Below, piece after piece: positions 1-9,052 of a stretch of 64,000 nt of DNA. The stretch comes from an uncultured Pelagibacteraceae bacterium. Lineage in GTDB: Bacteria > Pseudomonadota > Alphaproteobacteria > Pelagibacterales > Pelagibacteraceae. Location of the stretch: contig CACBWM010000001.1 of NCBI GenBank assembly GCA_902542975.1, positions 1-64,000 on the forward strand, written 5' to 3'. The stretch's first letter is position 1, and every line of letters starts with the position of its first letter. Below the pieces are notes generated by a model. The model was not told the DNA's origin, searched no databases, and was given only the letters and a program-made list of their open reading frames with translations. The translations under genes and the position numbers were made by a program.

Positions 1-1
1 A

Positions 2-1357
2 GTTGATGGTGATGCGGTCAAATTAAAGAAAAGAAGAAAAATAACATCTGAAACACAGAGAAATTATCTTTTAATTCCTGAAAGCTACCCATTACTTAAA
101 CAAAGAGTAACTTTAAAATTTAAAAATTTAGATTTTAAAGAAACAATGAAAATGATGGGTAAAATTGGCGAAATTAATGTTTTAGTAGGAGATGAGGTTG
201 CTGGTGCAATATCAGCTGAGTTAGTTGATGTGCCATGGGATAAAGCATTCCAAGCTCTTTTAGACATGAAAAATTATGCTTCTGACATAGATGTTAACAG
301 CAATTTAATAAGAATTCACTCTCCTGAAACATTAACTGCACAAGAAAATTACAAATCTGAAAGAGCACAAGCAGTTAAAAATAAAGTAGAATTAGAAGAT
401 AGTGTTGAACCAATTATATCTGAAATTTTTAGATTATATTATATATCTCCTGAGTTAGCAAAAGCTACAATTGAAGAATTATTTCAGACTGGTTCAGGAG
501 AAGCATCAACATCTCCTATAAAAATTACAGAAGAGACAGCCACTAGATCAATTATAGTCAGAGGTAAGGAAAGAGATTTAGATACTGTAGATAAAGTACT
601 GACAGAAATAGATATTAAAACTGAGCAGGTTCTTATTGAAGCATTTGTAGTAAAAGCTACTTCTGAATTTGAGAGACAACTTGGAACAAGACTAGGAGGA
701 TATTACCAAAGGCAACAAGAGCAAATTGGTGGGGTTATTGGTACAACAAGCTCATCAGGAACTTTAGATGATACATCTGCTGCACTTGTTCAAACAGCTA
801 AAGATAGTTTAACAAATTTACCTGCAATTGGAGCGACGAGTGGTATTGGAGTATTAAAAAGAACAGGATCGGCTGTATTAAAAGCTGAAATTACAGCTTT
901 AGAAAAAACAGGTATAGTAGAGACAATTTCAAATCCAAAAGTATTTACAATCAACAATCAACCAGCATCGGTTACGCAAGGTAAAGAAATTCCTTACGAA
1001 ACAACATCTGAAGGTACAACATCAACATCATTTAAAGAGGCAGCATTAAAACTTCAAGTTACACCTAGCATTATTGGAGATGGAAATGTATTATTAGACA
1101 TTCAGGTAAATAATGATGATGCTGATACTTCTCAGTCAGAACCTCCTATAACTAAGATGGAAATTACCACGAAATTATTGGTTGCTGATGGAGATATTGT
1201 TGTAATTGGTGGAATAAAATCAAATAATGTGACAAAAGCAAATGAACAGGTTCCAGGTCTTGGAAATGTCCCTGTAATTGGTAATCTATTAAAATATAAA
1301 AAGAATGAAGACAATTTGGAGGAATTGCTTATATTTATAGCACCAAGAATTTTATAA
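2..1357 (+). CDS. pilQ: Type IV pilus/type II secretion secretin, 5' end cut by window
   Basis: Outer-membrane secretin through which a pilus or pseudopilus leaves the cell. The frame is open to the left edge: 48 further codons lie upstream of the first in-frame ATG at 146, and they complete a short N-terminal STN-type domain (about positions 98-270), so 146 is not the start and the signal peptide lies outside the window. The second half carries the secretin fold with NPKVFT, VTQGKEIPY and the near-C-terminal signature VPGLGNVPVIGNL. The gene overlaps the ATPase gene by one base (TAATG), and secretin, ATPase and GspF-type protein follow in order, as in MSHA/PilQ-type loci. Family assignment is firm; whether it is PilQ, MshL or GspD proper cannot be decided here. 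Confidence 0.9.
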   Translation, partial: VDGDAVKLKKRRKITSETQRNYLLIPESYPLLKQRVTLKFKNLDFKETMKMMGKIGEINVLVGDEVAGAISAELVDVPWDKAFQALLDMKNYASDIDVNSNLIRIHSPETLTAQENYKSERAQAVKNKVELEDSVEPIISEIFRLYYISPELAKATIEELFQTGSGEASTSPIKITEETATRSIIVRGKERDLDTVDKVLTEIDIKTEQVLIEAFVVKATSEFERQLGTRLGGYYQRQQEQIGGVIGTTSSSGTLDDTSAALVQTAKDSLTNLPAIGATSGIGVLKRTGSAVLKAEITALEKTGIVETISNPKVFTINNQPASVTQGKEIPYETTSEGTTSTSFKEAALKLQVTPSIIGDGNVLLDIQVNNDDADTSQSEPPITKMEITTKLLVADGDIVVIGGIKSNNVTKANEQVPGLGNVPVIGNLLKYKKNEDNLEELLIFIAPRIL

Positions 1358-3105
1358 TGCTTAAAATTAGTAGAGAGTCTGAAATAAATTTAATTAATAT
1401 TCTAATTGATCAGGATATTATTTCTGGAAAGGATTTAGTTGATATCAAGAAAGCCTCTTCAGAGGGGGAAAAATCTCAAATAGAAGCAGTATTTGAATTA
1501 AAGTTAACTGACGAACAAAAAATTTTAGATCTTTTAGTAAATGAACAATCTCTAGATATAATCGATTTATCGACTGTAGAAATCACTGATGAAATAAAAT
1601 CTATTCTTCCTTCAAATTATATAAATATGAATTTTATAGCCCCATTCAAAATTGAGGGAAATATTTTACATATAGCAATTCCAGACAGTTCAAAATTAAG
1701 TTTGATGCGAAATTTAAAAACTATCACAAAAAAAGATATTGAATTACACGCTGCTAAAATTTCAGATATTTCATCCTATATAGACAGATTATTAGCTGAT
1801 GGTGAAACTACAATGGAGTCTATTCAAAAGGCTAATAGCGAAAAAACTAAAACTTTTGATTATGACGTTGATGAAAACGCTGAGGTATTAGAAGAGAAAC
1901 CAGAGGAAGATATCGAAGCTATTGAAAATGAATCTGACGTTATCAAATTCAGTACAGCTGTAGTTGCAGAAGCAATTAAATCGGGTGTATCAGATATTCA
2001 CATTGAACCGTACAGATTTTCATCAAGAGTTAGATATAGATTGGACGGTATCTTAACTGAACAAGAGCATTTTGCAAAATTTCTACATTCAAATTATGGG
2101 GCAGTGGTTACACGTTTTAAAATTATGGGTAAACTTGATATTGCTGAAAGAAGGTTACCACAAGATGGAGCTATACCATTTAAAATAGACGGAAAAGTAG
2201 TTGATCTTCGATTATCTATTTTACCAACTGCAAACAATGAGAGAATTGTAATGCGGGTACTTAACAAAGATGCGGGAGACATAAGTTTAGAACAATTAAA
2301 TTTTGAAGAAACAGATTTATCTAATTTACGAAAAGCAATTCATGGAACGCAGGGATTAGTACTTGTAACAGGACCAACGGGTTCAGGAAAAACAACAACA
2401 CTTTATAGTATTCTTAAAGAAGTTTCTAAACCACATTTAAATATTTTAACTGCTGAAGACCCAGTTGAATATGAATTGGATGGTGTTGGACAAGTTCAAA
2501 TAAAAGATGATATTGGTTTAAATTTTGCTGCAGCACTTCGATCTTTTTTAAGACAAGACCCAGAAATTATTCTTGTTGGTGAGATGCGGGATAAAGAAAC
2601 TGTAGATATTGGATTAAAGGCAGCACTAACAGGACACTTAGTATTTAGTACTTTACACACAAATGATGCACCAAGCACAATTACTAGATTACAAAACATG
2701 GGAACCCCAGATTATTTAATAAGTGCAGCTGTTTCACTTGTGCTAGCACAAAGGCTTGCAAGAAAAACTTGCACTGAATGTAGAGAGCCAGATGAAGATA
2801 TTACACCAAAAGCACTTGCTGACTTAGGATTTACTGTAGAACAAGCATCAAGAGCAAAAGTTCAAAAGGGTAAAGGATGTGCTAAATGCAAAGATAGTGG
2901 ATATAAAGGACGAATGGGAATTTATGAAATTTTAAATGTTACAAAACCAATTAAAGAAGCAATTTTAAGAAAAGCAACCACTCCTGAGTTAAAAGAAATT
3001 GCTGCCAATGAAGGTTTTAGAACAATGCAAGATATGGGAAGAGAGCTTATTTTAACAGGAGACTTGAATTTTAGAGAATACGATAGAGTTCTATCGATGG
3101 ATTAA
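1357..3105 (+). CDS. pilB: GspE/PilB-family pilus assembly ATPase
   Basis: Hexameric cytoplasmic ATPase that powers pilin polymerisation. The 582 residues begin with a GspE N-terminal domain (about 1-160), followed by an acidic linker (about 170-195) and the motor domain with Walker A GPTGSGKTTT near residue 338, an Asp box, Walker B with LVGEMRD, and the His box LVFSTLHTND. Two C-x-x-C pairs (CTEC and CAKC) form the tetracysteine zinc site typical of PilB/GspE/MshE rather than PilT. It starts on the last base of the secretin stop and is followed 2 bp later by the platform gene, so translation is probably coupled. Confidence 0.93.
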   Translation: MLKISRESEINLINILIDQDIISGKDLVDIKKASSEGEKSQIEAVFELKLTDEQKILDLLVNEQSLDIIDLSTVEITDEIKSILPSNYINMNFIAPFKIEGNILHIAIPDSSKLSLMRNLKTITKKDIELHAAKISDISSYIDRLLADGETTMESIQKANSEKTKTFDYDVDENAEVLEEKPEEDIEAIENESDVIKFSTAVVAEAIKSGVSDIHIEPYRFSSRVRYRLDGILTEQEHFAKFLHSNYGAVVTRFKIMGKLDIAERRLPQDGAIPFKIDGKVVDLRLSILPTANNERIVMRVLNKDAGDISLEQLNFEETDLSNLRKAIHGTQGLVLVTGPTGSGKTTTLYSILKEVSKPHLNILTAEDPVEYELDGVGQVQIKDDIGLNFAAALRSFLRQDPEIILVGEMRDKETVDIGLKAALTGHLVFSTLHTNDAPSTITRLQNMGTPDYLISAAVSLVLAQRLARKTCTECREPDEDITPKALADLGFTVEQASRAKVQKGKGCAKCKDSGYKGRMGIYEILNVTKPIKEAILRKATTPELKEIAANEGFRTMQDMGRELILTGDLNFREYDRVLSMD

Positions 3106-3107
3106 AA

Positions 3108-4349
3108 ATGTCATCCGAAACATTTTCATATAAAGGTATATCTGCAGGTAAATATATAGAGGGTGAGATTGAGGCAATTAATCAAGAGGAAGCCTCGTTT
3201 AAACTTAAAGAACAAAAAGTAATAATCACAAATTTAACAAAAGTTAAAAAGAAAAAAGCAGAAAAAGATAAAAAAAAGGGTGGTGGATTTTCATTTGGAA
3301 AAAAGAAAGTAAAGCCAGAAGATGTAATGATTTTCTCCAAACAATTTGCAACAATGGTAAAAGCTGGATTGCCAATATTAAATGTATTGGGAATGTTAAG
3401 AGATCAAATTGAACATCCCACGATGAAAGAAATTATTGAAGATGTTAGAAAAAATCTTGAAGGTGGTATCACTTTATCAAAGTGTTTTGAAAAATACCCA
3501 AAAATATTTGATAATGTTTATATAAATCTTATCAAAGCGGGTGAAGCCAGTGGTAAATTAGATGTTTTCTTGCTTAAATTAGTCGATTCTCTTGAAAAAA
3601 GAGAAAAAGTAAAAAAGAAAATTAAAAGTGCATTAACCTATCCAGTGGTTATGTTTTCAGTCGCCATAATAGTTATGGTTTTCATGTTAATTAAAGTTGT
3701 TCCAGTATTTGCTAAAATGTACGATGGAATGGGTGTTGCATTACCAACACCAACTGCCGTAATTATGACTGCAAGTAACTTTATGAGAGGTGCTGGTGGT
3801 TTAACTTTAGGTTTAGTTCTACTTACAATATTTATTATTTTTAAATACACAACCACTAAGATGCCAGCAGTAAGATATAAATGGCATCAACAAGTTCTTA
3901 GAATGCCAGTATTTGGTGATATGATTTTAAAGTCTTTAATAGCAAGAATTTCATTGATCATGGGAAACTTAAGTGCTGCAGGTGTTAATTTACTTGAAAG
4001 TATTGAGATTGCTAAATCAGTCAGCAACAATGATGTAGTAACACAAGCATTAGAAAATGTTAAAAAAGGAGTATTTTCAGGAGATACATTAACTAAACTT
4101 TTTTTAAAAGAACCTGTATTTCCACCAACGTTTAGCCAATTAATTTCTGTTGGAGAGCAAACAGGAAATTTAGATGAGATGTTTAGTTCTGTCTCTGCTT
4201 ATTATGAGGAAGAATTTGATACCGCAGTTGATAACATGTCTAGTTTAATTGAACCTATAATGATTGTATTCATGGGAACAATGATTGGTGGATTAATGAT
4301 TGCGATGTACTCACCAATATTCAACGTTGGTGCGATTATTGGAGGTTAA
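3108..4349 (+). CDS. pilC: GspF/PilC-family inner-membrane platform protein
   Basis: Inner-membrane platform that couples the ATPase to pilin insertion. It has 413 residues with a lysine-rich cytoplasmic N-terminus (about 35-75), two GspF repeats (KQFATMVKAGLPIL and LISVGEQTGNLDEMF regions) and three membrane segments near 183-205, 228-250 and 385-405, which is the family architecture and length. It is third in the operon. Its last 4 bases overlap antisense with the end of the RsbW-like gene, so the pilus operon and the regulatory pair converge. No prepilin peptidase or PilM-P gene is visible in the window. Confidence 0.92.
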   Translation: MSSETFSYKGISAGKYIEGEIEAINQEEASFKLKEQKVIITNLTKVKKKKAEKDKKKGGGFSFGKKKVKPEDVMIFSKQFATMVKAGLPILNVLGMLRDQIEHPTMKEIIEDVRKNLEGGITLSKCFEKYPKIFDNVYINLIKAGEASGKLDVFLLKLVDSLEKREKVKKKIKSALTYPVVMFSVAIIVMVFMLIKVVPVFAKMYDGMGVALPTPTAVIMTASNFMRGAGGLTLGLVLLTIFIIFKYTTTKMPAVRYKWHQQVLRMPVFGDMILKSLIARISLIMGNLSAAGVNLLESIEIAKSVSNNDVVTQALENVKKGVFSGDTLTKLFLKEPVFPPTFSQLISVGEQTGNLDEMFSSVSAYYEEEFDTAVDNMSSLIEPIMIVFMGTMIGGLMIAMYSPIFNVGAIIGG

Positions 4350-4774
4350 TAATTTATTTTCTTTGTTAAAATTAAATGATTTATCCAAGGCTTTTCACCT
4401 TCTTTAAATACTACTGCGTCCATAATTTGTTGTATAAAAAAAGTTCCTAAACCACCTGGTTTAACATCATCAATTTTTCTGTGCCGAACATTTTCTTTAT
4501 CAACAGGTCTTCCCTTATCAAAAAAACCTATCTCTAATTCACCATTGTTTAAAGAAATTTTTATCTCCATTTTATCTTCAGTGTCTTCACCTTGATAAGC
4601 ATGCTTGACAATATTTTGTGCAGCCTCGGCAATTGCTAAAACTAATTCGTCTTTTAAATCTTGATCGATATTTACTTTTTCAAATACTTCTCTTGAAAAT
4701 GATCTTACATCTTTCAAACTTGCAGAACTAACAGCAAAGTCTCGTTGTTCTGAAATTTGTCTTACCGCAACCAT
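4346..4774 (-). CDS. RsbW-like HATPase anti-sigma factor/serine kinase
   Basis: Small (142 aa) GHKL ATPase of the anti-sigma-factor/serine-protein-kinase group. The N box runs through E50-A-A-Q-N54, the G1 box is DKGRP (D86, G88) and the glycine-rich G2 loop is GGLG at 107-110, so the ATP pocket is intact; there is no histidine-kinase dimerisation domain. In partner switching such a protein phosphorylates its STAS partner and sequesters a target. The STAS gene lies 3 bp upstream on the same strand. No sigma factor is adjacent, so the sequestered target is unknown. Nearby Amt-PP2C genes at 6482 and 9053 could supply the opposing phosphatase; that link is inference. Confidence 0.88.
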   Translation of the reverse strand: MVAVRQISEQRDFAVSSASLKDVRSFSREVFEKVNIDQDLKDELVLAIAEAAQNIVKHAYQGEDTEDKMEIKISLNNGELEIGFFDKGRPVDKENVRHRKIDDVKPGGLGTFFIQQIMDAVVFKEGEKPWINHLILTKKINY

Positions 4775-4777
4775 TAT

Positions 4778-5077
4778 TTATCCTAAATTTAATATTTGCT
4801 CGAGTTTTGCCATCATAATTACTTTTAAAACTGATTTACTTATATCTTTTAAAATTACTTTTTTTCCCAACTCATTCGCTTTTTGATGACTCTCAATAAG
4901 AACCGAAATACCGGATGAGTCCATATATTGAACTTCTTTTAAATTAAGATGAACTTCTTTCTTTGCCTCAATTAAAGGCATTATAATTTCTTTTGCTTTT
5001 TCAGTTACATCCATATCAATTTCACCATCAAGGTGAACAATGGATACATCTCCTTCTTCTGTAACTTTATATGACAT
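4778..5077 (-). CDS. STAS-domain anti-sigma factor antagonist (RsbV/SpoIIAA-like)
   Basis: A single STAS domain of 99 residues. The phosphoacceptor loop is YMDSSGI, with Ser55 aligned to the phosphorylated serine of SpoIIAA, and it is intact. In the known mechanism the unphosphorylated form binds the RsbW-like kinase and frees its target; phosphorylation reverses this. It is first in a two-gene operon with the kinase 3 bp downstream, and is divergent from the first pilin gene, sharing the 141-bp region 5078-5218. Confidence 0.9.
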   Translation of the reverse strand: MSYKVTEEGDVSIVHLDGEIDMDVTEKAKEIIMPLIEAKKEVHLNLKEVQYMDSSGISVLIESHQKANELGKKVILKDISKSVLKVIMMAKLEQILNLG

Positions 5078-5218
5078 AAATATTAATATTTATTAAATTT
5101 CTTAGCTAAATCAACAAAAATGACCCAATTTGATTACTTTTAGAGTGTAGATATTGTCTTTTAAAATATATAAATTATATGTATATACATATTTTTATTT
5201 ACGATAGGATAAACACTT

Positions 5219-5701
5219 ATGAAAAAAAATAATAAAGGTTTTACACTTATAGAATTATTAGTTGTTGTAGCAATTATCGGTATTTTAGCAGCAGTTGGAG
5301 TTGTTGCATACTCGGGTTACACATCAGGAGCTAAAAAACAAGCAGCTAAATCAAATCATTCAGCAGTTGTTAAATACATAGCAGCAGAATTACAAAAATG
5401 TAATTTAGGAGAGTCATCAGCTATGGGAGGTAATCTTACTTGCTCAGGTAAAACTAGAAAAACTGTTAAGGACGCTGCAGCATTAGCATTAGCAGATTTT
5501 AAAAACCCATACGATACTTCAAAACAAGCAGTAAGACCGAATACTAGTGACACATCATCTAGCTCTGCAAATGGTGGATATACGAATTTAACTGATAACA
5601 GTTCCAGTTCTAACACGATAGACGTTAAAACTTGCTTTACACAAGATAGCGAATGCTCAACATCTGGTAACGTTTCAGAAAATTCTGTCGTAGTAGAGTA
5701 A
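5219..5701 (+). CDS. Type IV prepilin, major-pilin-like
   Basis: Prepilin of 160 residues. The leader is short and basic and ends at G7, followed by FTLIE and a hydrophobic helix (to about residue 30), with Glu at +5 of the mature protein: a class III signal cleaved by prepilin peptidase. The globular part is rich in Ser, Asn and Thr and carries four cysteines, two of them near the C-terminus as in a disulfide loop. It has its own upstream region shared with the divergent STAS gene. A second, different pilin follows 21 bp downstream. Confidence 0.92.
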   Translation: MKKNNKGFTLIELLVVVAIIGILAAVGVVAYSGYTSGAKKQAAKSNHSAVVKYIAAELQKCNLGESSAMGGNLTCSGKTRKTVKDAAALALADFKNPYDTSKQAVRPNTSDTSSSSANGGYTNLTDNSSSSNTIDVKTCFTQDSECSTSGNVSENSVVVE

Positions 5702-5722
5702 AAGTTAAAATAGAAAATTCTT

Positions 5723-6163
5723 ATGACTTCCAAAAGCTCTGGGTTTACCCTTATTGAGCTTTTGGTAGTTGTAGCAATCCTTGGAATTATAGCTGCTATT
5801 GGAATAACAAGTTATAATGGCTACGTTTCATCAACTAAGAAAAAATCAACTGAGAACGTTCTAAGACAAATAGCGCTAGCTCAAACCGAATTTTATTCTG
5901 ACAATCAAATATACTATTACGATAATACTGGTAATGACTGTACAGCTACCGTCACTACGTCTCAATCAATAGAAACAGATTTATTGGGTGGTTCGAAAAC
6001 AATAATAGATCCAAAAGATAAAAAAGCATTAAATGGATATTGGATTTGTATTTCTAATGATACTTCAGGTTTTAAAGCAAAAGCTATAGAAGAAAATAAC
6101 CGTAGTGGCTGTAAAATAGAATTATTCGCTGATACTAGAGTTGAAAGAAATAAGAAGTGTTAG
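5723..6163 (+). CDS. Type IV prepilin, second pilin
   Basis: Prepilin of 146 residues with leader ending at G7 and the FTLIE motif followed by a hydrophobic helix. Beyond the helix it shares little with the preceding pilin. It has a cysteine near residue 74, one in the WICIS segment, and a C-terminal cysteine two residues after an RNKK stretch, as in disulfide-looped pilins. It could be a minor pilin or the alternate structural subunit; the sequence alone does not say which. Confidence 0.9.
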   Translation: MTSKSSGFTLIELLVVVAILGIIAAIGITSYNGYVSSTKKKSTENVLRQIALAQTEFYSDNQIYYYDNTGNDCTATVTTSQSIETDLLGGSKTIIDPKDKKALNGYWICISNDTSGFKAKAIEENNRSGCKIELFADTRVERNKKC

Positions 6164-6168
6164 TTTAA

Positions 6169-6417
6169 ATGAATTTAGAGCCAGTAAAAAAACTAATTTC
6201 TAATTTCATAAATTCTGAAACAACAAAAAATCAAAAAATTTATTACACACTCAGTTTAGGTTGGATAATTTTTATCGGTTATTTAACCTGGTGGAATGGA
6301 CTAAGGAATCCGAGTTTAGATAAAAGTTTTAGGTGGGATGAGTGGATTTGGTTTGGATTAGTCCCTGCTTTATCACCTTATTTATTCTATTTTATCTGGA
6401 AGAAAAAAGACAACTAA
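6169..6417 (+). CDS. Small two-helix membrane protein, unknown
   Basis: 82 residues with two predicted membrane helices (about 27-42 and 60-76), a tryptophan-rich loop between them and a basic C-terminal tail (KKKDN). I do not recognise a family. It begins 5 bp after the second pilin stop and so is probably cotranscribed with the pilins, which makes a pilus-related role possible but unproven. The following gene has its own Shine-Dalgarno after a 64-bp gap. Confidence 0.65.
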   Translation: MNLEPVKKLISNFINSETTKNQKIYYTLSLGWIIFIGYLTWWNGLRNPSLDKSFRWDEWIWFGLVPALSPYLFYFIWKKKDN

Positions 6418-6481
6418 AACCTATTTTGAGCACCAGAATTATTTAATGTATAATCTTTTAATAATAACCTAAGGAAGAAAG

Positions 6482-8632
6482 ATGGAGAACGTCGATTTGG
6501 AATCAGTAAAATCATTTGTTGATACCCTATGGGTTATAGATTGTGCAATTTTAGTTTTCATTATGCAAGCAGGTTTTATGTGTATGGAAACTGGTCTTTC
6601 AAGACATAAAAATAGTATTAATGTTGCTCTTAAAAATGCTGCTGACTTTGGTCTTGCGGTTGTAATTTTTTGGCTATTTGGTTTTGGTTTGATGTTTGGA
6701 AAAAGTTTTAATGGCTATTTTGGAACTGATTTATTCTTTTTTAAAACTGATCAAGCTGAGTACATGACTTACTTTGTCTTTCAAGCAATGTTTGTTGCAA
6801 CTGCAGCTACAATTGTTTCAGGAGCTGTTGCTGAAAGAATGAAGTTCAACGGTTATTTAATAATTACTATTATAGCTACAGGTATTATTTATCCAATAGT
6901 TGGTCATTGGGCCTGGTCTTCGAGTTATTTAAATAATATCGATGCTACAAGACAATTACTTGCGGTTACTGGGCAAGTTAAAACTACTGGATGGCTGACA
7001 GATATTGGATTTGTTGACTTTGCTGGAAGTACAATAGTTCATTCTGTTGGTGGATGGATCGCGCTTTCTGCTGTTTTAATTTTAGGTCCAAGAATAGGAA
7101 AATATTCAGATGCAAACAAAGGAAAGTTCACAGGATCAAGTTTTCCTTTAGCAGTTTTGGGAACCCTAATTTTATGGTTTGGATGGTTTGGTTTTAATGG
7201 TGGAAGTAATGGAGCTATGGATGAGGCAGTTCCTCTTATTTTAATAAATACATTTCTGGCAGCTTCTTTTGGATTATTAACGGGCCTTGGAATTTCATTT
7301 GCATTATTTAAAAAACCAGATCCTTATTACGTTATACTTGGACCACTCGCAGGGTTAGTTGCAATTACGGCTGGATGTAATTCGATGACATCTGTGACTT
7401 CAATATTTGTTGGAATTATAGGAGCGGTAGTTGCAATTTTTGTAAACGAATTTTTAAATAAATTTGAAATAGATGATGTTGTTGGTGCTGTACCTGTTCA
7501 TTTAGCAGCAGGGGTTTGGGGAACTATTGCTGTAGGATTATTTAGTGATCTTGAAATACTTGGAACAGGATTAACAAGATTAGAACAAATCAAAGCACAG
7601 TTTATTGGAATTGTTTCGATCGGTGTATTCTCGTTTTTTGGTTCATATATTTTATTAAAAATTTTAAATTATTTTTATCCATTAAGAGTTAGTCCGCTAC
7701 ATGAAGAGTTAGGTTTGAATATTGCTGAGCATAATGCAACTTCTGTAGAACACGATTTAATTACAATTTTAGAAAAACAGTCTGAGTCTGGTGACTTAAC
7801 TATTAGAGGTCCACAAGATCCATTTACTGCTGGTGGTGTGATCGGGCTTTATTACAACAGATTGATGAGTAAGCTAGAAACTAGTGAAGCTGAAAAGAAA
7901 GTATGGAGAGATAGAATATCAAATGAAGTAAAACTTGCAGTAAAAGTTCAAGAAAACTTTTTACCAAAGAGGAATTTAGAAAATTACCCTGTGCATGGAA
8001 TTAATATCGCTGCTAGAGAAGTTTCAGGAGACTTCTTTAGTTTTTATCCTCACAATGATAGCGTTTACTTTATTATTGCAGATGTTGCAGGTAAAGGAAT
8101 TCATGCTGGAATGGTAATGGCAAAAGCATCAACTCTTTTTGAAATTATGTCTAGAGACCAAGTAGATCCGGATGAAATGATGTTTCATATGAATAATGAT
8201 CTATTTTTAACTAAAACTGGAGGAATGTTTGTAACAAGTATATTAGGAGAATATAATATGAGGACAGATGAATTAAGATGGGTAAATGGCGGTCATCAGC
8301 CAGCTTTAATCAGATCATCATCTGGAAATTATGAGCAATTTGAAAGTAATTCTCCACCAATGGGTGTAATACTTCAAAAGGATAAGTCAGTCTATAAAAC
8401 TCACAAAGTTAAGCTAGAAAATAAAAGGTTTTGCGCTTTCACTGATGGTTTATCCGAAAGCTTAAATAGCTCAGGTGAGGAAATAGGAATAGATGGATCA
8501 ATTCAAATAATTGAGAAAAACTTCAATATGGACATAAAAAAACAACTAAATGAAATCACAAAAGAAGTAGTTAAAGTTGCAGGTGAAAATAAGTTAAGTG
8601 ATGATTTAACGTTAATTTCGATTGGAAAATAA
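6482..8632 (+). CDS. Ammonium channel fused to PP2C/SpoIIE-type phosphatase (copy 1)
   Basis: A 716-residue fusion. Residues 1-400 are a complete Amt channel: D179, the twin pore histidines H187 and H340, the FNGGS motif with S242 at the E. coli AmtB Ser219 position, and the conserved GHWAW segment. A linker (about 403-480, including EELGLNIAEHNAT) leads to a PP2C_SIG/SpoIIE domain with SGDF (515-518), DVAGKG (534-539), GGH (603-605), TDG (654-656) and DD (707-708); the expected acidic metal-binding residues are present. It is preceded by AAGGAAG. Amt proteins fused to output domains such as histidine kinases are known as ammonium sensors; with STAS and RsbW-like genes 1.4 kb away, an RsbU-like role is inferred. 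It may also transport. Confidence 0.92.
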   Translation: MENVDLESVKSFVDTLWVIDCAILVFIMQAGFMCMETGLSRHKNSINVALKNAADFGLAVVIFWLFGFGLMFGKSFNGYFGTDLFFFKTDQAEYMTYFVFQAMFVATAATIVSGAVAERMKFNGYLIITIIATGIIYPIVGHWAWSSSYLNNIDATRQLLAVTGQVKTTGWLTDIGFVDFAGSTIVHSVGGWIALSAVLILGPRIGKYSDANKGKFTGSSFPLAVLGTLILWFGWFGFNGGSNGAMDEAVPLILINTFLAASFGLLTGLGISFALFKKPDPYYVILGPLAGLVAITAGCNSMTSVTSIFVGIIGAVVAIFVNEFLNKFEIDDVVGAVPVHLAAGVWGTIAVGLFSDLEILGTGLTRLEQIKAQFIGIVSIGVFSFFGSYILLKILNYFYPLRVSPLHEELGLNIAEHNATSVEHDLITILEKQSESGDLTIRGPQDPFTAGGVIGLYYNRLMSKLETSEAEKKVWRDRISNEVKLAVKVQENFLPKRNLENYPVHGINIAAREVSGDFFSFYPHNDSVYFIIADVAGKGIHAGMVMAKASTLFEIMSRDQVDPDEMMFHMNNDLFLTKTGGMFVTSILGEYNMRTDELRWVNGGHQPALIRSSSGNYEQFESNSPPMGVILQKDKSVYKTHKVKLENKRFCAFTDGLSESLNSSGEEIGIDGSIQIIEKNFNMDIKKQLNEITKEVVKVAGENKLSDDLTLISIGK

Positions 8633-8712
8633 TGTTCTCCCCATTTTGATCTGATTTATTTTGTATATTTTTTCTATAAATGATACGATTTATAAAAAAC
8701 GATAAGGAAATT

Positions 8713-9042
8713 ATGTTTAAAAAAATAGTCTTAACTATAGGTTTTCTTTTATTTACTAGTAATTTATTTGCTGCTCAAACGCAAATCGCACAAGTAAATG
8801 GCATGATATGTTTAAAGTGTCAAAAAATGGTCACTGAAGCATTACAAAAGGCTTGTCCTGATGCTACAGTTAAAGTTTCTTGGCCAGAAGGGGTTGCGGT
8901 ATCTACTTTTGCAGATAAATCAAATTTATCTGAGGATGAATATAAAAACGCAATTTTAGGTACTGGATTTGAAGTGGTTAAAGTCATTAGTGTTGATGGC
9001 ATAATTACAGACGCTGAAGAAGCAAGAAAACTTATAGATTAA
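8713..9042 (+). CDS. Secreted heavy-metal-associated (HMA) domain protein
   Basis: About 109 residues with a cleavable signal peptide (hydrophobic stretch ending FAAQ) followed by an HMA/ferredoxin-like fold whose metal loop is GMICLKC, close to the GMxCxxC signature of copper chaperones and of the MerP/CopZ group. I chose ATG 8713 over an upstream in-frame start at 8680 because AAGGAA lies just before it and the protein then begins directly with a signal peptide. It sits between the two Amt-phosphatase genes, 10 bp before the second, so cotranscription is likely. Its ligand and link to ammonium are unknown. Confidence 0.82.
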   Translation: MFKKIVLTIGFLLFTSNLFAAQTQIAQVNGMICLKCQKMVTEALQKACPDATVKVSWPEGVAVSTFADKSNLSEDEYKNAILGTGFEVVKVISVDGIITDAEEARKLID

Positions 9043-9052
9043 AAAAAATTTT

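Noticed and set aside
146-148. ATG 146 as the secretin start
   Set aside because: The same frame is open to the window edge and upstream codons form part of the STN-like domain.
5179-5190. Perfect palindrome ATGTATATACAT upstream of the pilins
   Set aside because: All-AT alternating sequence in an AT-rich intergenic gap; too likely by chance to call an operator.
5356-5733. 125-codon antisense open frame over the first pilin
   Set aside because: No recognisable domain; it mirrors the pilin coding sequence and has no plausible ribosome site.
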